DNA from: Candidatus Mycoplasma liparidae
Lineage (GTDB): Bacteria; Bacillota_I; Bacilli_A; Mycoplasmatales; Mycoplasmoidaceae
DNA length: 64,000 nucleotides
Assembly: GCA_009884515.1 (NCBI GenBank)
Contig: RHHX01000001.1
Span: forward strand, 124,001 to 188,000
Reading direction: 5' to 3'
Of the stretch, positions 8,859 through 20,578 are shown piece by piece. Positions within the stretch are counted from its first letter, which is position 1. Each line of letters opens with the position of its first letter. The notes beneath the pieces are model-generated. The model searched no databases and was not told the DNA's origin. It was given only the letters and a program-made list of their open reading frames with translations. The translations under genes and the position numbers were made by a program.

Positions 8859-9737
8859 ATGGAAAATATTACTAGTAAGAATGAATTTAAAATGAACAAT
8901 TTTGATGGTCCATTAGATTTACTTGTTTCTTTAATAAGAGATCATAAAAAGAGTATTATGGATATTAATATTTCTGAAATTACTCAACAGTATTTAGATT
9001 ATATCAATCAAAATATTCAAGACATTTTGATTGATGAAGCTAGTGATTTTATTTTAATGGCTACTTATTTAATTGACTTAAAAGCTAAAACATTAATTCC
9101 TCATCTAAATCCTCAATCTAATAAAAATGAAACTGAATTTGAAATTGAAAAATTTAAAAGAAGAATATTTTTATATCAACAATATAAAAATATTGTTTCA
9201 GAACTTAGAGAAAAGCAATTTGGTCGATTCAAAAGATTATCTAAACCGCAGGATAACTATGAAGAATATTATCTTGAAAATATTCCAGATGCTCCTTTAC
9301 CATTATCAATTAGTGTTGATAAAATTGTTTATTCTTGAAGAAATGTTTTAATTAAAAAAAGACAAAATAAAGTTGAAGTTCCTTTTTTAATAAAAGTTAA
9401 TAAAATTGATGTTGAGAAAATTCAAACTGATATTATTCAATTTATTAATAAAACTAGTTTTACTAGTTTATCAATTGAAGATTATTTTAGAACAATTCAT
9501 AAAGATATATTCAATTTCGAATATGCTTGTGGTGTTTTTGTTTCATTATTAGTTTTAGAAAAAGATGGCTTAATTAGCATTCAACAAGAAAATTATGACG
9601 CTACTATTTACATTACTAAAAACTTAAGTAAAGATATTAGAGATGAAAATTTATTTGAAGTTAATGAAGCAATTAAAAAAAGTGATGAAATTTTACAAGA
9701 TGCCCTTGCTAATTTAAAAATAATTAAGGATAAATAA
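8859..9737 (+). CDS. scpA: Segregation and condensation protein A
   Basis: 292 residues with one TGA Trp. The N-terminal signature NFDGPLDLLVSLIRDHK, plus MATYLIDLKAKTLIP, is diagnostic of the kleisin ScpA. The C-terminal winged helix binds the SMC head. The protein bridges the SMC dimer for chromosome condensation. A GGAGT site precedes ATG 8859, and the stop overlaps the scpB ATG by one base (TAATG), fitting obligate partners. Confidence 0.92.
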
Positions 9738-10426
9738 TGGATAAAAAACAAATTGATATTATTGATGATATTCAAAACAAAGATGAAGGTAAATCGTCTT
9801 TAAATTTATTTTCACTTGATAATGATACTAACATTAATGAAACTGATGATTCATATGATATTGATAAAATAAAATCAATTATTGAATCTGCTCTTTTTGT
9901 TGCTGGAAATAGTGGTTTAGGTTTAAATGATTTAAAAAAAGTAACTAAAATATCCGTTAAAGAAATAAGAAAAATTCTTAAAGAATGAGCTAAAGAACTA
10001 CAAAATGATCCTTCTAGAGGAATCAATATTATGAGTTATGGTGAAAGATACAAATTCTTTTCAAAATCTGATAATCGTGATGCTCTTGCTAATTTAGTTA
10101 CGATAAAATATAAAAACCCATTATCAGCAAGAGTAATGGAAACTTTAGCTATTATTGCTTATAATCAACCTTGTACTAAAAGTAAAGTTGAAGAAGTAAG
10201 AGAAAAAGATCCCACTCCTGCTATTCAAAAATTATTAGAATTAGAACTGATTATTGAAGCTGGCAGAGATATTACTCCTGGAAAACCTTTTTTATATACA
10301 GTTACTCATAAATTTTATGATATTTTTGGAATTAAAAATACTAGTGATTTACCAAGCATAAATATTGATCAACCACTTGAAGATGAAGACATTGATTTCT
10401 TTGATAGCAATCGGTATGAGGATTAA
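9737..10426 (+). CDS. scpB: Segregation and condensation protein B
   Basis: 229 residues. The first 45 are an acidic, probably disordered leader (DNDTNINETDDSYDIDK), longer than usual. The ScpB winged-helix core follows, with IIESALFVAG, VMETLAIIAYNQPCTKSKVEEVR and FYDIFGI. ScpB dimers bind ScpA and regulate the SMC-kleisin ring. It is one base coupled to scpA and 2 bp before glyQS. Confidence 0.92.
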
Positions 10427-10428
10427 TC

Positions 10429-11802
10429 ATGAGTAATAAAATTAATCAAAATGATTTAGTTAATTATTTTAAAACTTATGGCTTTGTTTATCAAAGCTCT
10501 GGAATATATAATGGTTTAGCAAATTCATGAGATTTTGGACCTATTGGTGTTTTATTGAAAAATAATATAAAGAATTTATGATGAAAAGAATTTATTACTA
10601 AAGTTGATAATATGTATGGGCTTGATTCTGCAATTATATTAAATTCTAATGTTTGAAAAGCTTCAGGACATTTATCTAATTTTTCTGATCCTCTTATTGA
10701 TTGTAAGAACTGTAAAAATAGATTTAGAGCTGATAAACTTGTTAATGATAATTCTATTAGTGAAAATACTGATAATGAAACCGTTCAAATCATTTTTAAA
10801 GAAAAAAATATTGTTTGCCCTATTTGTAAAAAAAATGACTGAACTGATATTAGAAACTTTAATTTACTATTTAAAACTCAACAAGGCATAATTGAAAATA
10901 AAACTAGTACTTTATATTTAAGACCTGAAACAGCACAAGGAATTTTTATTAACTTTAAAAATATTCAAAGAACAACAAGAGCAAAATTAGATTTTGGGGT
11001 TGGTCAAATTGGAAAGGCTTTTAGAAATGAAATTACTCCTGGTAATTTCATATTTAGAACAAGAGAATTTGAACAAATGGAAATTGAATTTTTCCACAAT
11101 CCTAAAAATTCAAAAGCTATCTTTGATAATTATCAAGATAAGGTTAATTCTTTTTTAATTAATAAATGTAATTTAAGTAAAGATAATCTTAGAATTTATA
11201 ATCATCCCAAAGAAAAACTTTCTCACTATTCATCAAAAACAATTGATTTTGAATATTTATTTCCGCATGGTTGAGGTGAGTTATGAGGAATAGCTGATCG
11301 TTCTAATTTTGATCTATTAGCTCATCAAACTGGTTCAAAAAAAGAATTAGACTATTTTGATATAATAACAAACACTAAAATAGTTCCTTCAACAATAGAA
11401 CCTTCTGTTGGTGTTGAAAGATTGTTATATGCGATTGTTTATGATAATTATAAAATTGAAAAAATAGATGATAAAAATGAAAGAGAACTTTTAACTTTAC
11501 CAATTGAACTATCACCATATAAAATTGCTATTTTACCTTTAAACAATAAACTAGATACTAAGGCTAAAGAAATTTATCAAAGTATTTTAGATTTAGGAAT
11601 AAGTACAATATATGATTCATCTGGTAATATTGGAAAACGATATCGCCGACAAGATGCTATTGGTACTAAATATTGTTTAACAATTGATTTTAATACTGAT
11701 GAAACTAATTCAGTAACTATTAGAGAACGAGATACTATGAAACAAGAAACAATTAGTTTAACTAATCTAAAAGTATTTTTGAACGAAAGAAGTATATATT
11801 AA
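10429..11802 (+). CDS. glyQS: Glycyl-tRNA synthetase, single-chain type
   Basis: 457 residues, eukaryote/archaeon-like alpha2 GlyRS used by Mollicutes. The class II core shows SGIYNGLANSWDFGPIG near residues 25-41, a zinc-like CKNC...CPICKK insertion, motif 2 in GKAFRNEITPGNF...FRTREFEQME, and motif 3 EPSVGVERLLYAI. The C-terminal anticodon-binding domain ends with YRRQDAIGTKYC and the closing RERDT element. Several TGA Trp are present. It attaches glycine to tRNA-Gly. It is followed 6 bp later by dnaG, a gene pair common in Mollicutes. Confidence 0.95.
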
Positions 11803-11808
11803 AATATA

Positions 11809-13620
11809 ATGGATTTTGAATTAGTAAATAAATTAAGAGATAAAGTTGATATTGAAAAAGTCATATCAAAGTATATAAATATATCTAAAAAAGGATCAAA
11901 TTATCAAGCAATTTGTCCTTTTCACGCTGACACAAAACCATCATTATCAATTTCTACTCAAAAAAAAATATACAAGTGTTTTACTTGTGGTGTTGGTGGG
12001 GATGTTTTTGCTTTTGTTAAAAATTATGAAAATATTTCTTTTTTTAATGCTGTTTTAGAAGTAATAAAAATTATGGAAATTACTGATTTTGATGTTTCTT
12101 CTTTGAAAAATTTAAAAGCAGTTAATCAGGAAAATGAAAAATTATTCAAAATAAATGAAGATGCTGCTAAATACTTTTCTAATTTTCTTAAAAATAATGA
12201 AAATAAATTTGCCTTAAAATATTTACAAGATAGAAATATTAGTGATGAAATGATTAAAAATCATCAAATTGGTTTTGCTCCAAAAGATAGTTCTATTCTA
12301 GTGGATCTTTTAACTAATAATGAAAATATTCTTAATAATAAAGATCTTGGTTTTAATAATATAGACATAAAAAAAGTTGGTTTAAGTAGTATTATAGAGG
12401 GAGAATATAATTCATTTTTTTATAATAGAATAATATTCCCTATTCATAATATTGATAATAGAATTATTGGATTTAGTGGAAGAGTTATTGATAATAAAGA
12501 ACCAAAATACTTAAATACTCCAACAACTGAAATTTTTAATAAAAACAAAACTCTATACAATTTAAATAATGTTATCAAAAATAATAATGTCGAAAAACTT
12601 TATATTACTGAAGGTTTTATGGATGTTATTGCTATTGAAAAAATAGGTGTTGAAAATGCAGTTTGTACAATGGGAACTAGTTTTGGAAATGAACATATCA
12701 AAACATTAAGACAATTATATGATTTAAAATCAATTATTCTTTGTTTTGATAATGATGATGCTGGTATTGAGGCTACTATTAAAAATGGTTCTCTTTTAAA
12801 TAAGTATTATGATGTGTTTGTTGTTAATTATGATTCTGATTTTAAAGATATCGATGAAATATATAATAATCAAGGCATTGATAGTACTTTAAAGACACTT
12901 AAAAATGTTGATTACTTTGCAATTTATTCCTTAAAAAAACTAGCTCAAAAATATAATTTTAAAGATGATAGTGATTTAAATTCTTTTATTAAACTAAGTG
13001 AAATAATTATGAGTGAAATAAGAAATGATTTATTTTTTATAAAAACAATAGAAAAAATTTCGGAAATAACTTCTTTAAGTATTGATCTTTTAACCTCTAT
13101 TTATAAAAGAGAAGTTAAAAGACAAAGTAATAAAACTTATTATTCTCATAGAAAAGAAGAAAATTTATTTTTTAGAAATCATAAAATAGATAATATTCCT
13201 ATTAAGGATGGTTCAGAACTTGGTTTAATTAATTGTTTTTTTATAAATAAATCTATTAGTGAAGAATTTCACAAGAATAGAATTATTTTTAAGGATAAAG
13301 ATATTTTAGATGTATATACATTTTTGCAATATTTTTATGAAAAAAACCCAAACTTATCAAGTATTAGAAATTTAACAATTACAACAGTTAACAATTTTTT
13401 AGAAAACAATGATTTTACTAAAAAAGAAGTTATTAGTCTTCATTTAAACAAATTATATTCAATATCTGTTCATAGAACAGATAAAGCAAATAAAGCTGCT
13501 TTTGAAGCAATTTTTAAACAATTAGAAATAGAAAAATCAAATGAAAAAATTGATAGAGAACCTCTTGAAAAAGCAAAAGAAAATATTGAAAATAGAGAGA
13601 AAATAAAAGTTAATAAATAA
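11809..13620 (+). CDS. dnaG: DNA primase
   Basis: 603 residues. The CHC2 zinc finger is C36, H39, C57 and C60 (CPFH ... CFTCG). The TOPRIM catalytic core shows TEGFMDVIA near residue 266 and CFDNDDAG near 311. The C-terminal helicase-interaction region is diverged. It makes RNA primers at the replication fork. In many Mollicutes dnaG is followed by rpoD/sigA. Here it is followed at once by a decayed glycerol kinase. Confidence 0.95.
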   Translation: MDFELVNKLRDKVDIEKVISKYINISKKGSNYQAICPFHADTKPSLSISTQKKIYKCFTCGVGGDVFAFVKNYENISFFNAVLEVIKIMEITDFDVSSLKNLKAVNQENEKLFKINEDAAKYFSNFLKNNENKFALKYLQDRNISDEMIKNHQIGFAPKDSSILVDLLTNNENILNNKDLGFNNIDIKKVGLSSIIEGEYNSFFYNRIIFPIHNIDNRIIGFSGRVIDNKEPKYLNTPTTEIFNKNKTLYNLNNVIKNNNVEKLYITEGFMDVIAIEKIGVENAVCTMGTSFGNEHIKTLRQLYDLKSIILCFDNDDAGIEATIKNGSLLNKYYDVFVVNYDSDFKDIDEIYNNQGIDSTLKTLKNVDYFAIYSLKKLAQKYNFKDDSDLNSFIKLSEIIMSEIRNDLFFIKTIEKISEITSLSIDLLTSIYKREVKRQSNKTYYSHRKEENLFFRNHKIDNIPIKDGSELGLINCFFINKSISEEFHKNRIIFKDKDILDVYTFLQYFYEKNPNLSSIRNLTITTVNNFLENNDFTKKEVISLHLNKLYSISVHRTDKANKAAFEAIFKQLEIEKSNEKIDREPLEKAKENIENREKIKVNK

Positions 13621-15122
13621 TTATCAATAATAATAAAAAATATATCATATTACTTGATCAAGGAACAATAACTTCAAGAGCAATTATCTATCATATTGAT
13701 CGAAATATCATCGATAAACAACAAATTAATTTAACCCAATCTTTTCCTAAAAAAGGTTGGGTTGAGCAAGATGCTATTGAAATATGAAATTCGCAATTAA
13801 GTGCTTGCAACAATCAATAAATTCCAGTAATATTAATTTGGAAGAAATTATTAGTGTTGGAATATGCAATCAAAGAGAAACTGTTGTTGCTTGAAATAGT
13901 GAAACAATAATGCCAATATATGCTGCTATTGTTTAACAAGATATTTGAACTAAAGATTATTGTGATGAACTAAAGATTCATACTAATATGATTTATAAAA
14001 AACAGGTTTTTGATTATTCACCCGTATTTTAGTGCAACTAAAATAAAATGAATATTAGGTAATATTCCTAATGCAAGAGAATTAGCAAAGCAAAATAAAT
14101 TAAAAATTGGAACTATTGATTCTTAATTAACTTATAAACTTTCTAAGAATACAACATTTGTTACTGATTATACAAATGGTTCACGAACAATGTTATTTAA
14201 CATTAATACAATGGAGTGAGATGACGATCTTTTAAAATTTTGATATTCCTAAAAATATTTTACCTGAGCTAAGAAGTTCTGCTGAAAATTATTGCAATAT
14301 ATATTATAAGGATTTAAAAATCCCTATTCTAGCAATTTTCAGGAGATCAACAAGGTTCATTATTTGGTCAAAAATGTTGAAATAAAGGTTGATATTAATA
14401 TTATCTTAGGTACTGGTGCTTTTATTTTAAGTAATATTGGTAATGAAAAAATTTTATCAAAAGAAAAGTTATTCACTTCAATAGGTATCTAATATTAAAG
14501 GTAAAGAAATTGATTATATAACGGAAGGCTCTATTTTTAATTGTGGAAGCATAATCCAATGATTAATAAATGACTTAAAATTTTATATAAGGATTCTGAA
14601 TCAGAATGGTGTACAGATTTAGTTACTGATGATAATATCTTTTTTGTTCCTTTGCTTCATGGTTTATCTGTGCCTTATTGAAAAGATGACTATAGTGGTG
14701 TTATTTTTGGAATTAATAGAAAAACAAAAAGAGAAAATATTATCAAAGCATCACTAGATGGAGTTGTTTATCAAATAAAAGATGTTGTTGATATTATAAA
14801 AAATGAATTAAAATTAGATAAAGATAAAATTATAAATATTGCTGGTGGAGTTAGTAATAATAAATACATTGTTCAATTTTTATCTAATATGCTTCAATTA
14901 AATATAAGTTTGCTTGTGTCAAAAGAAACTTCTTCACTAGGAATATTTTATTTAATAGGTATTAGTAATAAAATATGAAGTGAAAAGAATCTAATCCCGG
15001 ATATTAATATTCCTGATAAAATAAAACCAAAAATAACTAAAATTGATATGGATAAAAAATATAAAAAATGAAAATCAGCAGTTGATATGTGTATTAAATG
15101 AAATGATGCTATAAACGATTAA
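13621..15122 (+). pseudogene. glpK: Glycerol kinase, multiply frameshifted remnant
   Basis: Glycerol kinase sequence is recognisable piecewise in changing frames: LDQGTITSRAII and PKKGWVEQDAIEIW near 13655-13790, GICNQRETVVAW near 13858-13895, GDQQGSLFGQ near 14340-14370, and FVPLLHGLSVPYWKDD near 14640-14690. After that the last 150 codons or so stay open to TAA 15120-15122. Several indels and stops break the first two thirds. Neighbouring genes are undamaged, so this is true decay rather than poor sequence. Loss would stop glycerol phosphorylation by this gene. Confidence 0.9.
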
Positions 15123-15131
15123 GAGGAAAAT

Positions 15132-16556
15132 ATGAAAATTTACAAAGCTTACATCAATAATAAATTTATTGATAATAAAAATAGAGTGGAAATAAAAGAT
15201 ATAAATGATAATACAACAATTGGTTTTATTCCAAGTTTATCAAAAGTAGAAATTGACAAAGCGTATCAAAGTGCTAAAGAAGGCTTTGATTTATGATCAA
15301 AAGAAACAATTGAAACCAGAATCAATTTTATGAAGGTAATTCAAAATGTTTTAATTAATAATGCTGATGAATTGGCTGATATTATGGTTAGAGAAATAGC
15401 GAAAAATAAAAAAGACTCTAGAACAGAAATAATTAGAAGTGCAGAATATATTGATGAAACTATTAATACTTATTTTGACATGATTAAAAATCCCCTTTCT
15501 TTTACTTCAGAAGAATTAAAAATAAAAACAAAAAGCGCAAAATATATTTTAGAACCATTGGGTGTTATTTTAGCAATCCCGCCATTTAATTATCCAATAA
15601 ATTTATTAATTTCAAAAATAGCACCTGCTATTATTAGTGGAAATTCAGTTGTAATAAAACCACCAACAAATGGCTCTATTGTAACTACTAGATTTATAGA
15701 ACTTCTAGCAAAAAAAGGTATTCCAAAAGGTTTGATTAACTTAATAACAGGTAGAGGTAAAGATATTGGTGATGATTTAATTACTAATGAAAATATTTCT
15801 ATGATTAGTTTTACTGGTAGTTCAGCTGTTGGTAAAGTAATAGCTAAAAAAATCAATCTAATTCCGCTTGTTCTTGAGCTTGGTGGAAAAGATCCTGCTA
15901 TTATTCTTGAAGATGCTGATCTTGATTTAGCTGTTAAAGAAATTATTTCTGGTGGGTTTTCATATAGTGGTCAAAGATGTACTGCAATAAAAAGAGTTCT
16001 TGTTCATGAAAGTATCAATGATATTCTTATTGCGAAATTGAAAGTTGAACTTGATAAACTAATTGTGGATTATGCAACTAATGAAAAATCTAATATAGTT
16101 CCGTTAATTAGTAAAAAATCACTAGAATTTAATCTATCTTTATTAAAAGATGCTGAAAGTAGTGGTGCTATTTTGCATAATGATATTAAGTATGAAAATA
16201 CTTTATTATGACCTGTTTTAATTTCTAATGTTAATTTAAATGCTAGAGTGGCATGAGAAGAACAATTTGGTCCTATTTTACCAATTATTAAATTTAAAGA
16301 TATTTCAGAGGCAATTGATATCTCTAATAAATCTGATTTTGGCCTTCAAGCTTCTATTTTTACAAAAAATATGGAAGTTGCTGAAAATATAGCTATTAAA
16401 TTGCAAACTGGTACTGTAAATATTAATAAATCTTCATCAAGAGGTCCTGATATTTTACCTTTTTTCGGAATAAAAGATTCTGGATTCGGTATTCAAGGGA
16501 TAAAATATGCAATTCTTTCAATGAATAGATTAAAAGGTATTGTTATTAATAAATAA
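15132..16556 (+). CDS. gapN: NADP-dependent non-phosphorylating glyceraldehyde-3-phosphate dehydrogenase
   Basis: 474 residues of the aldehyde dehydrogenase superfamily. The catalytic cysteine is C283 in GYSGQRC-like GGFSYSGQRCTAIKR, the general base E lies in LELGGKDP, and cofactor contacts lie in SFTGSSAVG. The SGQRCTA context and overall length match GapN. It oxidises glyceraldehyde-3-P directly to 3-phosphoglycerate, yielding NADPH without ATP. A strong AAGAGGAAAAT site precedes the ATG, 9 bp after the glpK remnant. It ends in a strong terminator. Confidence 0.9.
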
Positions 16557-16586
16557 AAAAATCTTCATTATGAAGATTTTTTTTTA
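16555..16586. terminator. Bidirectional terminator between gapN and the restriction gene
   Basis: The stem AAAAAATCTTCA / TGAAGATTTTTT with a 3-base TTA loop is flanked by an A run on the left and a T run on the right, so it can work for both converging genes. It overlaps the gapN stop. Confidence 0.85.
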
Positions 16587-16605
16587 TTGAATGATTTAAA
16601 TTTAC

Positions 16606-17832
16606 TTATATTTTATCTAAATAGTGTAAATTTATAACCTTTATAATACTTTCAAAATCCATATATTCAATATCTAATATATTGTTATTATTAAAGCCAT
16701 TTTTTAGAACAAATAAAAAATTTTTAAAATCATATATGTGTAGATAATTTTCGCTTTTAAGATTTTTTTCTATTCTTTTAAGTTTAGAAAGTAATAATAA
16801 ATGTTGATATTGTTTATTAATTTCGTGAGTATTTCCGTTCGGATGTGCACTATTAAGATGTTGTGTTGGGGTAAGAGCTATGATATTTTCAATATATCCT
16901 GAAATTTCTTTATATTCTGATAATGGGAAAATATGATGCATATGTGTTGCTTTGTCTATATGTCGCTCTTCAGTATGCTCTGTTTTACTTTCTCTGAAAT
17001 TGTCATTGTATTTTTTTAGATTTTTTTTAGCTTTACTAGATAAATATTCATAATAATAATGATTTGTATTTTTAGGTTTTATTAGTTCATGTTCTTTACG
17101 AGTTAAAAATTTCGGTTTTTTTGTAATTATATCTCTAAAATTATTCTTATTATACATAAGAATATCATATGTAATGATATCTACTGATAACTTACCTTTG
17201 ATTGATCCTTTTGAATCATTATTAAAAGCCAATGGATTTAATACTTTAGGGAAAATTCTATTAATTTCTACCTCTGTTTTAATTTTACTATTCTCTATTA
17301 TAAAGTTGGAAAAGTTTTTCTTTAATTTAAGATAATTTTCTTTAATTTGATTTTCAAAAAAAGTATTAAAAATACTATATAATTCACTATCTTTTAAAAC
17401 ATTAGTAATATATACATCCAAAAAAAATAATGAATTTTTCACATTAAAAGCTATGTATTCTAATATTTCAACTTCAACTACTTGATAAAAATTTCTTGTA
17501 TTTTTAACAACTTTTCTTAATATTCCAGCATTTGTGAGCATTTCCATCGGTTGTTGGAAAAATTTATCATACTCATTTTTAGCTGATGAATTTTTTATAT
17601 CTGGTTTCTTGAATATACTTCTTACATTAATGATAGTATATTCATAGTCTCATATATCACGAGTTTTGAATTCTTTATCATTATTTTTAATTTGATAATT
17701 ATATATACAATCAGCAACAATATTTATAACATCTGGAGTGCACTTTTGATCAATTCATCTTCCATTTTTACTTTTTCGTATATCATAATTTTGCTTTTCA
17801 CAAAAATTAATTAAATTTTCTTTGATACTCAT
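16606..17832 (-). CDS. HNH-family type II restriction endonuclease (probable)
   Basis: 408 residues. The nuclease motif lies around residues 290-325: THMHHIFPLSEY, then NIIALTPTQHLNSAHP, giving the H-H...N...H ββα-metal pattern. The N-terminus (NGRWIDQKCTPDVI) has the look of a DNA-recognition region of HNH restriction enzymes. It is encoded 89 bp downstream of, and on the same strand as, a fused m5C/m6A DNA methyltransferase, as expected for a restriction-modification pair. Type IIS enzymes such as Eco31I and Esp3I use an HNH site with this kind of dual methylation; similarity to them is inference. An AAGGGTAG site precedes the ATG. Confidence 0.75.
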
Positions 17833-17921
17833 ATTAAAACTACCCTTTTATAATATTTATCTATGACATATTATTTGTGATAGATGCTTTTATAATTTTG
17901 CTTATATTAATTTATTTTGTA

Positions 17922-20492
17922 TTATTGTTTCATTTCATCTCTAAGTAAACCGTAAAAAAATATTGAAGCTGAATCTACATTTAAGGAACGCGTTTGATAA
18001 TTTCTAGCTATTTGATAAAAATTACGGTATTCTTTTGAAGAAAAATATAATAATTGATTCTTTGTTGGAATTATATCTTCTTTTGGCGTTAATATTGCTA
18101 AGGAACCATTCGTTATAACACCTTTGGGTTTTTTAATCATTCTAGGTTTATATGTCATATTAGGCGTTAAATACAAATTTTCAACATTGATATAATTATT
18201 TACAATCATTTCTTTAGCAATGTTTTTATTTATATATGAATCATATCCGATAAGATCAATAACTTTTGTTCCTATATCATTAATATTTCTTGATTTTAAA
18301 ACTCTAATATCGCCACTATTAGATAAATATTTATTTACTATCTGTCGGTCTCTAAAAACATTAAAAACATTAAAATCTAATTTATTAGATATTTCATCAA
18401 ACATTTTATTACGATAAATAATTCAATAAGGGAATTTTTTATCAAAAATATAGTCTTGTTTTTGAGATAAAAATATATTATTTGTATATGAAGTAACAAT
18501 TGTATTACTTTTATTTTTTTTGTTATTAATAGATATAGCTATCGTCTCAATTAAAACTCCTTTGAATCCTTTTTCTCCAAAGTCAATAATTTTTTCTATT
18601 GATTTTTCAGACAAATAGTTTCTTGAAATATTGAACTCTGGTGTATTTAATATGGATTTTGGCAAAATTAATGATATGTAATTTCCGATCTTAATTGATT
18701 TATCTAAAAAAAATGAACAAATATTTGTTGTTTTTTTATTTACAGCATTTAATCTATACTCTCTTAATAATTCAGCATTATTTTTTATTTTATAAAATGG
18801 TGGGTTACCTATAATATAGTCATATTGGTCTTTAAATTTATGAAGTAAAAAATCACTATTTATATAATTAATTTTAACATTGTTGTTTATTGTATATTTA
18901 GATAAAATTATTTTAAGTATATTTATGCTAATTAAATCAATGTCTACAACATCCAATATAATATTTTTATTTTCAAATTTTTTAAGTATTAGTGGTATGA
19001 AATTTCCGACACCAACTGATGGTTCCAAAATTCTAATATTTTGTTTTTTGCAATCAGGTATGTCTTTTAAGATTTCTGTGATTAAAGTTTTATTTGTAAA
19101 AAAAGCACTATTATTAGTTCTTGATGTGTTTGAAAGTTCTGCAATTTTACCAAGTGTTGAAGCTGATAAATTCATTGGATTTTTATTTATAAAAATAATC
19201 AAATCTTTATAATTAGAAAAATCATTTTTAACTAATAATTCATTGATTTTAGATAAATTTAATGAATTATAGCTTAATAATTTTTTTATTTTTTCTGCCA
19301 TTTGCTCAAATATTATAGTAGGTACTGCTTCTCCTATTGATTGTCTTATTTTTAATTCTTCTTTTTTTAAAAAATTCTTTTTTTCATTCAAAGAAAATTT
19401 ATTAAGTTTTTCAAAATCTTTTTCAACTCACTTAAATTCAAATGGTATAGTCATCAAACTCATCAACTCTCTTATACTTAGTACTCGATCATCATTTGGA
19501 TGAATAGTATTCTGACTTGCTAATGAATCATTTCTTGTTGTTATACAAGATGCTACCTTATTTCAATATTGTCTTTGATATTTATCACTATTTTTTTTAA
19601 TGTTAATAACTAATTCGCCATTTTTAATTTGATGTGGTTTTTTAATATCTTCTTTATTATCAAATGCTGATTGCCCTTCTTTTAAATCAATGATTCAATC
19701 TCTCATATGTTTTTGATAAATTCTGAACGAATGATATATATCTTCTTTATCTATTTCACCCATATTATTTAAAGATTTCAAATTTCCTATTATATCATAT
19801 AGTGATTTTTCTTTTTGGAACGATGGAAAAATTTCTAATGGAGATATTTCATCTGCTAATTCGTTTAGTACTCCAATAACTAATGTTCTTTTTCGACTTG
19901 AATTTGAGCCATAATCTTTAAAATTTATAATTTGTGAACTATAAGAATATAAATTACCCAAATTACTTTGAATGGCCTCGCAAATGGTTTTATCAGTGCC
20001 ATCTACATCATTGCAAATAGACTTTATAAAAGCTGGAACGTTTTCAAATATAAAAAATCTTGGTTTTATTACTTTAATAAATTTAATTGATTCTATAACT
20101 AATGAATTTCTAATAATTTCATTATTATTTTTTTTATGGTTTGCAACTGACATTCCTTGACACGGAGGAGTAGCTATAACAACATCAACTTTGTCTATTT
20201 TTTCATTTTTTTTTCATAATGTTATTTCTTCAAATATTTTTTTTTGAACTTCAATTTTAGTAATATCTCCCCCAATATAACCACTATCATATTTGCATTT
20301 TGAATTAAATTTTTGAACTTCTAATCTTTTATCTAATAGTTCATTTGTTGCTATACACTCAAATCCTTTAGATTTAAACCCGTAACAACCTACCCCAGCA
20401 CTGCTAAAAAGGCTAATATATGTTAATTTTTTCTTTGAATTTTCTGAATTTATTGATTCAGAAATCAATTTATTTATTTTATTATTTTTCAT
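17922..20492 (-). CDS. Fused DNA methyltransferase: m5C domain followed by m6A domain
   Basis: One uninterrupted frame of 856 residues (TGA as Trp). Residues about 18-400 form a complete cytosine-C5 methyltransferase: motif I SLFSSAGVGCYGF, catalytic PCQ with Cys near 111, ENV at 150-152, RKR near 195, motif IX RVLSIREL near 335 and motif X GEAVP near 383. Residues about 480-600 are an adenine-N6 methyltransferase: SAM motif EPSVGVGNF near 489 and NPPF near 561. The remaining 250 residues are a likely target-recognition region. It should protect the site cut by the HNH enzyme encoded next, probably an asymmetric site with C methylated on one strand and A on the other. Confidence 0.88.
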
Positions 20493-20578
20493 TGAACTTA
20501 ATTCCGTCTTTAATATTTTATGTTAATTTTGATTAAAAAAATAAATTAGTTATTTATTAAAGATATTCCTAATGCCAA

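Noticed and set aside
13621..15122. glpK damage as a sequencing artefact
   Set aside because: Several indels and stops fall in one gene, not only in homopolymers, while dnaG and gapN on each side are intact.
15590..15856. Open frame on the minus strand inside gapN
   Set aside because: Antisense shadow of a well conserved gene, with no ribosome-binding site or plausible product.
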